Below are positions 1 through 9,628 of a stretch of 64,000 nucleotides of DNA, piece by piece. Made by a program: the position numbers and the translations under genes. The DNA is from Azolla caroliniana (taxonomy: Eukaryota; Polypodiophyta): positions 11,036,001 through 11,100,000 of the forward strand of contig JBHGNT010000017.1 in NCBI GenBank assembly GCA_043228905.1. Direction: 5' to 3'. How positions within the stretch are numbered: the first letter of the stretch is position 1; each line of letters opens with the position of its first letter. The notes under the pieces are model-generated. The model worked only from the letters and a program-made list of their open reading frames with translations. It was not told the DNA's origin and did not search any database.

Positions 1-141
1 AACAAAAGCAAGATAAACTACAGAATAACAATTGTGTTGTGCATTTTGGGAGTACAAGATGCACCAATACCTTGTTGGACAAGGCTATTGGAGCTACATC
101 AAAGGAGCGCACGAAGACTGACCCGTCAACACGGCTCCTGG

Positions 142-2286
142 CGTATCTCCGGGAAGGAAGGAATTCGGCGAGAATTCACTTGTTGACATACTTTGCAACA
201 AAACGGAGTAGCCGAGCGCAAAAATCGGCACATCCTCGAAGTAGCGCAGGCCATGATGAACGAGAAGCATATGCCCAAGTCATATTGGGCCGAAGCTGCA
301 AATACGGCCGTCTACCTAATGAACTGGTGCACAACATCCGGCGTGCACGAGGTCAGTTTGCACGAAAAATACTTCGGAAAGAAGCCGGACTTATCGCACA
401 TCCGGATATTCGGCGCGATAGCGTACATGCACATCCCCGACGAGAAGCGTCAAAAGCTTGACCCAAAGTCGGAGAAATGTATCCTCGTAGGATACTCACT
501 CGAACAAAAGGGGTACAAGTGCTACAACCCCTCAACTTGAAAATCTCGAGTAAGTCGAGACGTTGTTTTTGACGAGTCTGCATCCCGGTACGCACCAGAG
601 ACAACTTCGCCTCCGAATCCGCTCGACCTGGAATGTGCCGAACAAGAAATCGTGGATGAAGATCGCCCTACGTGCATGATCAATGAAAGTCCAATCACGA
701 CCCGACTGAGCAAACCACAAGAGCCTTTGAGCGATCAAAGCACATCACGGCCTACCCCGAAGATGGACAAACGCAAGGCAAAAATGGTGGAATACGAAGA
801 CGATCGCTTCGACGATGATGAATCACCTCACTCACTCGACAATGAGTTCAATGGCTTCGATGTACCAATTGGAGCTAAGAAAGCCCTCATCTCTGCAAAT
901 AAAAAGCTCCGCCGATCCACTCGTGAAAAGAACCCCATAAGCCATTTCGGCTACAACGATTATATGGCGTACCATTATGCCTTTATGATGAAGGTATCAA
1001 TAGTGCGGGAGCCAGAAACCTTTTCCCAAGCCGTGAAGGACCCGCGATGGATCGAAGCAATGAACGAGGAGATGTAGGCACTACGGAAGAATGAGATGTG
1101 GGATCTCGTTTCCACCTCACCGCACAAAAAGGTGATCGGATGCAGATGGATCTACAAAGTGAAGTACAACGCCGACGGTTCCGTCAACCGCTACATAGCC
1201 GACTCGTAGCAAAAGGCTACGCACAAATGCATGGAGTTGATTACGAGGAAACCTTTGCCCCGGTGGCAAAGATGACGACGGTACGAACCATAATTGCGCT
1301 TGCCGCGGCGAAAGGGTGGCACCTCCATCAAATGGATGTCAAGAACACCTTTCTACAAGCGAATTAGAAGAGGAGGTGTACATGATCCAACCACCCGGCT
1401 TCAACTCGAGCACCCATCCGAAAGTTGTGTGCCGACTCAAGAAGCCACTCTACGGCCTCAAGCAAGCACCGCGTGCTTGGCATTCGAAGATAATGCAATA
1501 TCTTCATCAAATCGGCTTCCGTATGTCAAAATCGGATAACTCCCTCTACATACGAAGCGATTTTGCAAGTCCGATCATCATCATCTTATATGTGGATGAC
1601 CTAGTCATTGGAGGTGAGCATCTCGTCGAAATCAATAAGGTCAAATCCCTACTTTCCGACAAGTTCGAGATGACAGACATGAAGGAACTCCACTACTTAC
1701 TCGGCATCGAGGTAATTCAGACTCCGGCCGGAATCATGATTTCTCAACGGCACTACATCCTCAACTTGTTATACAAGTTCGGTATGGCTGAGTGCAAATC
1801 CGCGGCAACCCCGCTTGATCGCAATCTCAAACTCGATGCGAACTCCGGCACCAAAGCGTGTGAGCTGACCCAATATCGGCAACTCATCAGGAGTCTCATC
1901 TACCTCACGATCACACGACTCGATCTAGTTATCCGATCGGTCTCCTTTGTCAATTCATGCAAACACCATGTGATACTCACTTGGATTGCGCTAAGTGAGT
2001 TCTACGGTACGTGAGCGGCACAATGGATTGCGGCATCCTCTACAAGACTGCGATGCCAATATGCCTCGAGGGGTACACCAACGCCGTTTGGGCCTGCTAC
2101 AAAGTCGATAGAAGATCAACCTCCGGATTTGTTTTCTCCCTCGGTAGTGGAGCAATATCCTGGAGTAGCAAGAAGCAGCCTACCGTTGCTCTTTTGAGTA
2201 CGGAGGCGGAATACAGGGGCGCAGCCGTAGCTGCGTGTGAAGCCGTATGGCTCAAGAGGATTTTGAAGGATTTGGGTGTACCCATC
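142..2286 (+). pseudogene. Copia-A pol: integrase C-terminal half, reverse transcriptase, start of RNase H
   Basis: Integrase is recognisable from about 142, with QQNGVAERKNRH near 200 containing the catalytic-region Glu. Next come the linker, the reverse transcriptase ([13 protein letters not shown] near 1255, the active-site motif ILYVDDLVIGG near 1585) and the start of RNase H (STEAEYRGAA near 2200). Breaks seen: TGA at 184, TGA at 538, TAG at 1075, a frameshift near 1195, TAG at 1365 and a frameshift near 2000. The remaining protein matches Copia pol closely, so the decay is point-like rather than by large deletion. Part of the same gene continues at 7627. It cannot make a working enzyme. 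Confidence 0.88.
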
Positions 2287-2897
2287 TGTTGGGAATCGAT
2301 GCTTCGATTCACCTTCTTCGCCCGGCCACAACCGAGTAATCGCGGATCAATGCAGCAGAAAATAGAAACCAAAAGAGAGAAACACACGAGTACACAGGGA
2401 TTAACGTGGAAAACCCTAGATGGGAAAAACCACGGGAGTACAAGACTCCAAACAACACTATACAAGAGAAGTATACAATGACGAGCTCCAAGGCGACGAC
2501 CTTGAGCTCGCTGTCCTCGCCACAGGCGGCGGAAATACACAGAGGCGTCGTCCTCTTCCTCTCTCGCGCTCTATCTCTCACTCTGTCTCACGGCTGCTCC
2601 CTCTTCACTCCTCTTGAGTGGAAAAACAGAAAAATGATAAGCAACTACAAAACAGTTTGCCCTAAGTCATATTTATACATATATGACTTTGGGGCTATTT
2701 ACAACTATAGCCTCAGGGGCCCATAGCAGACATATTCACGGATATGTCCCTGCATTCGGATCGCTCTCCGGGTACATTCGTCATCCGGCTCCGAAGTCGG
2801 GGTCTTCATCATCCGGTTCCGAAAAACCGAAACCGGGCTTGTCGGCATTCATCTCCGACATCCGACCATCCCATCCGAAGGGACCGTAATCCCAACA
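2287..2897 (-). repeat. Copia-B 3' LTR
   Basis: It is a 611-bp repeat with TG...CA ends (TGTTGGG...CCCAACA, an inverted repeat), identical by eye to 7011-7621. A TATA-like TATAAATATG on the minus strand sits near 2665 inside a short palindrome (AAGTCATAT / ATATGACTT). Confidence 0.95.
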
Positions 2898-2910
2898 AAC
2901 TCCCCCTTCA
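2898..2910 (-). promoter_or_regulatory. Copia-B polypurine tract
   Basis: On the minus strand TGAAGGGGGAGTT directly abuts the 3' LTR. This is the usual plus-strand DNA primer. It overlaps the gag-pol stop codon, so coding sequence runs right to the LTR. Confidence 0.85.
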
Positions 2911-5900
2911 CTTCGGCATGGGATGTCTTTCCAATCCGATCCTCTTCCGGCATGCTTCCAGCTTGTCGGGTGTGAGCACCTTGGTCAGCATATCCGATCC
3001 GTTCTCGTCCGTGTGGATCTTTGTCAGCACGAACTCCTTGTCTTCTATCCTTTCCCGGATCCAGTGATATCTTCGCTGGATGTGCTTCGTCCGGGAGTGA
3101 TAGGCCGCGTTCTTCGCAAGGTGGATTGCACTCTGACTGTCGCAGTAGAGTCGGTACTCCTCCTGCCGGATACCGAGCTCCCTAATGAAGTCCTTCATCC
3201 ATATTATTTCCTTGCCGGCTTCAACAGCTGCCATGTACTCCGCCTCCGTGGTTGACAACGCAACCGTCTTCTGCAGCCTCGACTGCCACGAAACAGCTCC
3301 CCCTGCATATGTCATCACATACCCTGATGTGGACCGGCTGGTATCTGCATCAGCCGACATATCCGAATCGGTGAAGCCGTCGAGTTCGGGCTTACCGGAG
3401 CCGAATCGGAGGCACACGTTTGCCGTGCCCTTCAGGTATCGGAGTATCCACTTGGCCGCGTTCCAATGCTCTTTGCCGGGATTGCTCATGTACCGGCTCA
3501 CCACTCCGACTGCATATCCTATGTCCGGTCTCGTACACACCATGGCGTACATCAAGCTCCCGACGGCTGAGGCATACGGCACTTTCATCATATCCTCCTT
3601 TTCAGCCTTTGTCTTGGGACTTTGCTTGCTGGACAGCTTGCAGTTTGCCGGGAGGGTCGATCCGACCGGTCTTGCTTCCGACATGTTGAACCGGTGAAGC
3701 ACCTTCGTCACGTACTTCTCCTGTGACAGCCACAACTGCTTCTTGCTCCGGTCCCGGATGATGTGCATCCCTAGTATTTGTCTCGCCGGACCCAGGTCCT
3801 TCATTGAGAAGGTTCGGTGAAGAGCCTTCTTCAGCATCCGGATCTTGACCTGGTCCCGTCCGACGATCAACATGTCGTCCACGTACAGGAGGAGTACTAG
3901 AAAGTCTCCTCCTTCGAACTTCTTCACAAACACGCAGTGGTCGGACTGCGTTTTGAGGTACCCTTCGTCGGTCATGAAGGAGTCGAACTTCCGGTACCAT
4001 TGCCGGGGAGCCTGCTTCAGTCCGTAAAGGCTCTTCTTCAACCGGCATACCAGGTGCTCCTTCCCTTTCTTCTCGAATCCTTCCGGTTGCTGCATGTAGA
4101 TCTCTTCATCGAGGTCACCGTGAAGGAATGCCGTCTTCACGTCCATCTGTTCTACCTCGAGGTCCATGCTTGCCGCTATGTTCAGCACCGTCCGGATGGA
4201 GGTCATCTTCACTACCGGGGCAAATATCTCGTCGAAGTCGACGCCCTTCTTCTGCTGAAACCCCTTCACCACGATCCTGGCTTTGTATCTCGGGGGGTTT
4301 CCGGCATCTCCCGGTTTCAGCTTGAACACCCACTTGTTTCGAAGTGCCCGCTTTCCTTTCGGCAACTCCACAAGTTCATATGTGTGGTTCTCATGCAGGG
4401 AATCCATTTCGTCCTGCATGGCACTCAACCACTTGCGGCTCTGGGTGTCATGTTTTGCTTCTTCAAAGCTCTCCGGCTCCCCCTCGTCGGTTAGCAGCAC
4501 GTGCTCTGGTTCCGGAAATCTCCGGGGGGCCCTTCTCTCTCTTAGAGGATATCTCCGTTCTGGAGCTTCGGTAACCGGTTCTTCCGATTCTTCTTCATCT
4601 GAATCCATTTCGGGATCGGGGCCGGTTCCGGTATCGTTTTCATCTTCTTCGGCCGGTTCTGTTTCTTCACCGTCTTCGGCCGGATCCTCGAGTGCTAACC
4701 GGTCCCTTGCCGGTCGGGACTGCTCCTTGTAGAGTTGATCCTCACCGGTCGACTTGGAGCTATTTACCTTCTTCTCCGACTCCCAGTCGGCGAGTGTCTT
4801 GTCCTCCATGAAGATGATGTCTCGACTCCTGAATATCTTCTTGTCGACCGGGTCCCATACTCGGTAGCCGAACTCGTCATCGCCGTAACCGAGGAATATG
4901 CATGGCCGGGTCTTTGGATCTAGCTTTCCTCTCCGGTCCTTTGCCACATGCACGTATGCGAGACACCCGAACACCTTCAGATGCCGGTAGGACACTTCCT
5001 TACCGGTCCACACTTTCTGCGGCGTGTCTCCGTCCAAAGGTACTGAGGGTGATCTGTTTATCACGTATGTCGCCGTCGACATTGCCTCAGCCCAAAACCC
5101 CTTGGGTAATTTCGCATGCGCCAGCATACTCCGGACCCTCTCCATTATGGTCCGGTTCATCTTCTCGGCCAGCCCGTTCAGTTCCGGCGTCTTCGGCACA
5201 GTAAACTCGAGTCGGATTCCCTTCGAGCGACAGTACTCCTGGAACTGCCCCCGGTATTCCCCTCCGTTATCCGCTCGTATCGCTTTCAGCTCCTTGCCGG
5301 ATTCCCTTTCCACTCTCGCGTGGAGTTCTTTGAAGACGCACAACACTTGGTCCTTTGTCTTCATCGGTGCCGTCCACAGTTTTCGGCTATGATCATCGAT
5401 GAATGTTACGAAGTACTGGGCTCCGCCATGTGACTTCGTTTCTACCTGACACACGTCAGTGTGCACCAACTCCAATGGTGCGCTACGTCTCGTCGGTGGC
5501 TTTGAGTGGAAGGAGGTTCGGTTCTGCTTACCGGCCAGGCAATTGGTGCACTTCTCCAGGTGCACATGCTTCACTGGGATAAGGTTGTCTTCTGCAAGCC
5601 TCTTCATCCCCTTCTCACTCATGTGGCACAGTCTCTTGTGCCACAGCTCACCGGCAGTGTCGGCTGCCACATTCAGCTCTTCCGGACATAACCAGGCATT
5701 CATCAGGTACAGTGTGTTGACTTTCCGGGCCCGAGCCACTATCAGGCTCCCCTTGCTGAACTTCATTACGCCCTTCCGGATGCTACCTGTGTAGCCTTCA
5801 TCGTCTAGCCTCCCGGCCGAAATCAGGTTCAATCGAACCTCCGGAACGTGTCGGACATCCTTCAACAGCATTTTGCATCCGGTCGGGGTTGTCAACCACA

Positions 5901-6981
5901 CGTCTCCTATGCCGGAAATCCGGCACGTACCTTCATTTCCCATCCGAACACAGCCATGCTCACCGGCTGTGTAGGATGAGAAGTATCTTCTCTCCGGGGT
6001 CAGGTGGAACGATGCTCCGGAATCGACCACCCAGGTCGTCTCATCGCCGGCAACATTTAGCTCACCTTCTTCGGTGATGAGCATGATTTCTTCCTCACTT
6101 GCCGCGAGTGCCGTTGTTCCTTTCCGGTCCTGCCCTCGCCGATCCGAACCTCTCCGGTCCGTGGCTCCCCGGTATGCACCGTTTCTCTCCGGTGACTTCT
6201 TCGAATCGGTGTCGTCGGCTCCGTTGTCTTTTCGGTAATGCCGACAATTCTTTCGAAAGTGCCCCGGCTTCCCACAGTGGAAGCATGTGGGCCTTCCTCT
6301 TGACTGCGACCGGGTCCCCGACTTCTCCCGTCTTTGCGGACTCCGGTTCCATTGCCTTCCCCGATCCGATTCGGTAAGCAGCGCCTTCGAGTCGGAGGCC
6401 GGTTCTTTATCTCTCCGACGCGCTTCTTCGTTCAAAATACTTGTCTTTACCGTTTGCAAGGACAAGTTATCTTCTGTGCAGGAGGTGCTGAGAGTCACCA
6501 CCAAGTTCTCCCAGCTTTCCGGCAATGTACACATCAGGATGATGGCTTGCATTGCATCCTCCAACGGGAACTTGATCGCCGCAAGCTGATTCACGAATCC
6601 CATGAACGTGCTTACGTGTTCCACCATACTCTCGCCGTCCCGGTACTTGAGATTCACTATCTTCCTCATCAGGGAGGTCCGGTTCAACGCATTCTTCCTC
6701 TCGTAGAGGCCCGACAGCTTCTTCCACATCTCATATGCGTTGGTGTCGTTTGCCACATGTTGTAGGACGCTTACATCGACATATTGTCGGATCGTCGCTA
6801 CGGCTTTCCGGTTCAGGAGCTTCCACTCCGACTCAAGTACCCCTTTCGGTATTTCCGACCTGTCAATCGGTTCGTACAGGTCCCGAACAATCAGAAGATC
6901 CTCCATCTTGATCTTCCAGTCGGCGTAATTCTGTGCATTCAGCACCATCATCCCCGGCTGCCCGCTGCCGCCGCCTTCCAT
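2908..6981 (-). CDS. Copia-B gag-pol polyprotein, intact
   Basis: This is a single open frame of 1357 residues from the first ATG (6981). An upstream TTG in frame at 6990 is less likely to be used. Domains in order: gag (about 10-200); one zinc knuckle CFHCGKPGHFRKNC (about 233-246); aspartic protease DSGASFHLT (about 320); integrase zinc domain (HKRLCHMSEKGM); the integrase core with Asp in FIDDHS (about 528), Asp in RADNGGEY (about 570) and Glu in NGLAEKMNR (about 605); reverse transcriptase with LLLYVDDMLIVG (about 1037); and RNase H with STTEAEYMAA (about 1245) and the C-terminal LYCDSQSAIHLAKN. Length and order are typical of an autonomous plant Copia. The gag start resembles the Tork/Tnt1 group, which is only an impression. 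There are no internal stops. It is probably still competent to transpose. Confidence 0.95.
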   Translation of the reverse strand: MEGGGSGQPGMMVLNAQNYADWKIKMEDLLIVRDLYEPIDRSEIPKGVLESEWKLLNRKAVATIRQYVDVSVLQHVANDTNAYEMWKKLSGLYERKNALNRTSLMRKIVNLKYRDGESMVEHVSTFMGFVNQLAAIKFPLEDAMQAIILMCTLPESWENLVVTLSTSCTEDNLSLQTVKTSILNEEARRRDKEPASDSKALLTESDRGRQWNRSPQRREKSGTRSQSRGRPTCFHCGKPGHFRKNCRHYRKDNGADDTDSKKSPERNGAYRGATDRRGSDRRGQDRKGTTALAASEEEIMLITEEGELNVAGDETTWVVDSGASFHLTPERRYFSSYTAGEHGCVRMGNEGTCRISGIGDVWLTTPTGCKMLLKDVRHVPEVRLNLISAGRLDDEGYTGSIRKGVMKFSKGSLIVARARKVNTLYLMNAWLCPEELNVAADTAGELWHKRLCHMSEKGMKRLAEDNLIPVKHVHLEKCTNCLAGKQNRTSFHSKPPTRRSAPLELVHTDVCQVETKSHGGAQYFVTFIDDHSRKLWTAPMKTKDQVLCVFKELHARVERESGKELKAIRADNGGEYRGQFQEYCRSKGIRLEFTVPKTPELNGLAEKMNRTIMERVRSMLAHAKLPKGFWAEAMSTATYVINRSPSVPLDGDTPQKVWTGKEVSYRHLKVFGCLAYVHVAKDRRGKLDPKTRPCIFLGYGDDEFGYRVWDPVDKKIFRSRDIIFMEDKTLADWESEKKVNSSKSTGEDQLYKEQSRPARDRLALEDPAEDGEETEPAEEDENDTGTGPDPEMDSDEEESEEPVTEAPERRYPLRERRAPRRFPEPEHVLLTDEGEPESFEEAKHDTQSRKWLSAMQDEMDSLHENHTYELVELPKGKRALRNKWVFKLKPGDAGNPPRYKARIVVKGFQQKKGVDFDEIFAPVVKMTSIRTVLNIAASMDLEVEQMDVKTAFLHGDLDEEIYMQQPEGFEKKGKEHLVCRLKKSLYGLKQAPRQWYRKFDSFMTDEGYLKTQSDHCVFVKKFEGGDFLVLLLYVDDMLIVGRDQVKIRMLKKALHRTFSMKDLGPARQILGMHIIRDRSKKQLWLSQEKYVTKVLHRFNMSEARPVGSTLPANCKLSSKQSPKTKAEKEDMMKVPYASAVGSLMYAMVCTRPDIGYAVGVVSRYMSNPGKEHWNAAKWILRYLKGTANVCLRFGSGKPELDGFTDSDMSADADTSRSTSGYVMTYAGGAVSWQSRLQKTVALSTTEAEYMAAVEAGKEIIWMKDFIRELGIRQEEYRLYCDSQSAIHLAKNAAYHSRTKHIQRRYHWIRERIEDKEFVLTKIHTDENGSDMLTKVLTPDKLEACRKRIGLERHPMPK

Positions 6982-6995
6982 TTTCTGCAACAGTC

Positions 6996-7007
6996 GCTCT
7001 GATACCA
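6996..7007 (-). promoter_or_regulatory. Copia-B primer binding site (initiator tRNA-Met)
   Basis: The minus strand reads TGGTATCAGAGC three bases inside the 5' LTR. This is the standard plant Copia site, complementary to the 3' end of initiator methionine tRNA. Confidence 0.92.
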
Positions 7008-7010
7008 GTT

Positions 7011-7621
7011 TGTTGGGAATCGATGCTTCGATTCACCTTCTTCGCCCGGCCACAACCGAGTAATCGCGGATCAATGCAGCAGAAAATAGAAACCAAAAGA
7101 GAGAAACACACGAGTACACAGGGATTAACGTGGAAAACCCTAGATGGGAAAAACCACGGGAGTACAAGACTCCAAACAACACTATACAAGAGAAGTATAC
7201 AATGACGAGCTCCAAGGCGACGACCTTGAGCTCGCTGTCCTCGCCACAGGCGGCGGAAATACACAGAGGCGTCGTCCTCTTCCTCTCTCGCGCTCTATCT
7301 CTCACTCTGTCTCACGGCTGCTCCCTCTTCACTCCTCTTGAGTGGAAAAACAGAAAAATGATAAGCAACTACAAAACAGTTTGCCCTAAGTCATATTTAT
7401 ACATATATGACTTTGGGGCTATTTACAACTATAGCCTCAGGGGCCCATAGCAGACATATTCACGGATATGTCCCTGCATTCGGATCGCTCTCCGGGTACA
7501 TTCGTCATCCGGCTCCGAAGTCGGGGTCTTCATCATCCGGTTCCGAAAAACCGAAACCGGGCTTGTCGGCATTCATCTCCGACATCCGACCATCCCATCC
7601 GAAGGGACCGTAATCCCAACA
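7011..7621 (-). repeat. Copia-B 5' LTR
   Basis: It is 611 bp and identical by eye to 2287-2897. It carries the element's promoter (TATAAATATG on the minus strand near 7390). Confidence 0.95.
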
Positions 7622-7626
7622 CCATC

Positions 7627-7890
7627 AAGGATCCGATTTCCCTTTACTGCGACAACATGAGCAGTATCTATCTGGTTCGGAACCCGGTGTTCCACGCGCG
7701 AACAAAGCACATCGAAGTGCACTATCACTTCATCCGAGAGCGTGTTCTAGCTTGCGATGTCGACCTACAACACATAAGCACCAATCTTCAAACGACCGAC
7801 ATCTTCACTAAAGCCTTAGGAGCCGACAAGCTATGGCAATTCATGACCAATCTCGGACTGACGATCCCTGACCTGCCAAGCTTGAGGGGG
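7627..7890 (+). pseudogene. Copia-A pol, RNase H C-terminal part
   Basis: This continues the frame broken at 2286. After removal of one copy of the duplicated CCATC the RNase H reading continues into LYCDNMSSIYLVRNP, ARTKHIEVHYHFIRE and DIFTKALGADKL, the normal end of Copia pol. The frame leaves the conserved pol end near SLRGS, where a first purine tract (GAGGGGGAG, about 7884) overlaps the coding end. The fragment is well preserved compared with the upstream part. Confidence 0.85.
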
Positions 7891-8176
7891 AGTACTAAAG
7901 ACATTACGCAACAACGCGTGGATTCCGCAAACCGCACACACTACGCAATAACGCGTTGATTACGCAACCGCGCAACGAAGCCGCGAAGAGCCTATCTACC
8001 GCGCAAAGCCGCGAAGAAAGATGCAAGTTGAAGCGCAGACTTCGCAACTACACACAACGCAAGCTGGATCACGGATTCCGCAACTCCGCATAAATGTGAG
8101 TCGACGCGAGTTGACACGGACTCTGAAGCGCGAGTCGAAGCGGATTCCGGATACCGTTTGAAACAGACCCGACCTG
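7891..8176 (+). other. Copia-A 3' untranslated spacer
   Basis: It is noncoding, between the end of pol and the tract next to the LTR. It is rich in short variants of CGCAA / GCGAAG, giving weak internal repetition. I see no gene. Confidence 0.5.
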
Positions 8177-8190
8177 AGCTTGAGGGGGCG
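8177..8190 (+). promoter_or_regulatory. Copia-A polypurine tract
   Basis: The plus strand reads GAGCTTGAGGGGGCG immediately before TGTTGAGAATC, the start of the LTR. Confidence 0.65.
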
Positions 8191-8690
8191 TGTTGAGAAT
8201 CAAGCTCAACTTGGTCTACTGTGTGAACTCACCTTGAGAGTGAATAGACACTCCAACGGTCAAGAGTCACCATTAAGTCACCTCTTTGTATTCTAGCATT
8301 TAGTATGAGTCATAGAATCATATTCTATGACACATAACTTATGAGCTTTCACATTCCCCATGCTCCATGAGTCTTGTAGTTAATGAAGAGAGAGGGTGAC
8401 TATATAAGGCACCCTCCTCCCACCTTGCATTGTGTTGAGTCTTTCTCCTTTGTTAATATACTCTTACCTTACGTATTCTTTGTGTCTTATTCCTTGTCTC
8501 TCTCACTCTCTCTCTCTCTCATACACACACATAACTCATATCTCTTCCTTCCGCTTCACAAGAATCCATATCCGATTCTTTATAGTAGCTTAGCACCTTT
8601 ATTATCCAACTGCTCCGATGTAAGAGCACACTTGATCACAGCCCCCGCGCGATTGTGCTCTCCCTTTCCATGTCCAGACCCGAAGTAATT
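8191..8690 (+). repeat. Copia-A 3' LTR (right end uncertain)
   Basis: It begins with TGTTGAGAATC directly after the purine tract. It contains a TATA box (CTATATAAGG near 8400) and a CT-rich leader (8488-8520), as in active plant LTR promoters. The matching 5' LTR is outside the window, so the right border (about 8640-8750) cannot be fixed. Confidence 0.7.
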
Positions 8691-8853
8691 CCATTGCATC
8701 CTAATGTTTGTCAATGAGAAGTATCTAGGTGTTTTGCATGACAGCTAACCAACAAACATAATTAATTGCATGACTTAAACCATAATTATTACTTATACAT
8801 GAGTGAACAATACTAATATTTGAATCAATACAAATGAACAAGAGAGGATAGCA

Positions 8854-9370
8854 CTAAATTATTGATTAGTACTAATGCACGAGAGAGGATAATACTAAGT
8901 TGGAAATTAAAACTAACAAATGAGAGAGGGAAGTGGTAAGTTATTAATTAGTACTGATGCACGAGAAAGGATAGTACTAAGTTGGAAATTAGTACTAACA
9001 AACGAGAGAGGGGAGTGGTAAGTTACTAATCAATACTAATGCATGAGAGAGAACAGCCATAAGTTATAAGTTGGTCGTAATGTACAGAGTTGGAGAGTAC
9101 TAAGTTATTAATTAGTACTAATGCATGACAATGGACAGTCCTAAGTTATAGGTTGGTCTTAATGAACAAAGTTGGACAATACTAAGTTAATGGATAGTAC
9201 TAATGAACATGGTTGGATATTAATAAGTTAATAATTAGTATTAATGAGAGAGAACAATCCTAAGTTATAAATTAGTACTAATGAACAAAGTTGATTATAG
9301 CTAAGTTACTAATTAGTACAAACATTACTGAGAGGGGGCAATCCTAAGTTATAATTTAGTACTTGTACAT
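8854..9370. repeat. degenerate minisatellite, about 40-bp unit
   Basis: This AT-rich tract is built from diverged units of the type TAAGTTATTAATTAGTAC followed by TAATGCACGAGAGAGGATAG. At least ten imperfect units are visible, with drift in length and sequence. The motif AGTACTAA recurs in nearly every unit and again near 12740-12770. It may be a subterminal repeat of a DNA transposon or simple satellite-like DNA. Confidence 0.7.
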
Positions 9371-9628
9371 GTGCACCTTTGGGGACAATACTATGTTGTA
9401 AATTACGGATACATTACAAGGACTCAACCTTAATTAGTACTTGTACATGTAGGATGACAGTAGTAACCTGTAAGTTAAGTTTACTTAACATTGTTATTAC
9501 CATAATCAGTACTAGTGAATCTAGGTGCATGTCATTCAGTATTTTATACAAACATTTCTAAGTACTATGGAGTATTACCAAAATAGACTTCCATTTATAA
9601 GTTCCAAACATATGGATTATTCCTCACC
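9371..9628. other. AT-rich noncoding stretch
   Basis: It has lower-order echoes of the neighbouring minisatellite (repeated TTAGTACTTGTACATGT near 9357 and 9435). I see no reading frame with support. Confidence 0.4.

Larger units (their letters stand above)
2287..7621 (-). mobile_element. Copia-B, young complete Copia retrotransposon
   Basis: This is a 5335-bp element on the minus strand with 611-bp LTRs at both ends that look identical on reading. The 5-bp target duplication CCATC lies at 2282-2286 and 7622-7626. It has a primer binding site, an open gag-pol and a polypurine tract, so every part needed for autonomous transposition is visible. It landed in the RNase H region of Copia-A. Identical LTRs mean a very recent insertion. 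Confidence 0.95.
1..8690 (+). mobile_element. Copia-A, decayed Copia retrotransposon split by a nested insertion
   Basis: The window opens inside the integrase of a Copia element on the plus strand. Its reading frame runs to 2286, is interrupted by Copia-B (2287-7621) and resumes at 7627 in the same frame within RNase H. A purine tract and a 3' LTR follow. The 5' LTR, gag and protease lie outside the window. Several stops and frameshifts show that it is dead. The right end of the LTR is not sharply visible, so 8690 is approximate. Confidence 0.85.

Noticed and set aside
2406-2726. A 106-residue gene repeated at 2406 and 7130
   Set aside because: It is a chance open frame in the Copia-B LTR, duplicated because the LTR is.
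8854-9370. CRISPR-like array
   Set aside because: Units drift in length and sequence, there are no uniform spacers, and the host is a eukaryote.
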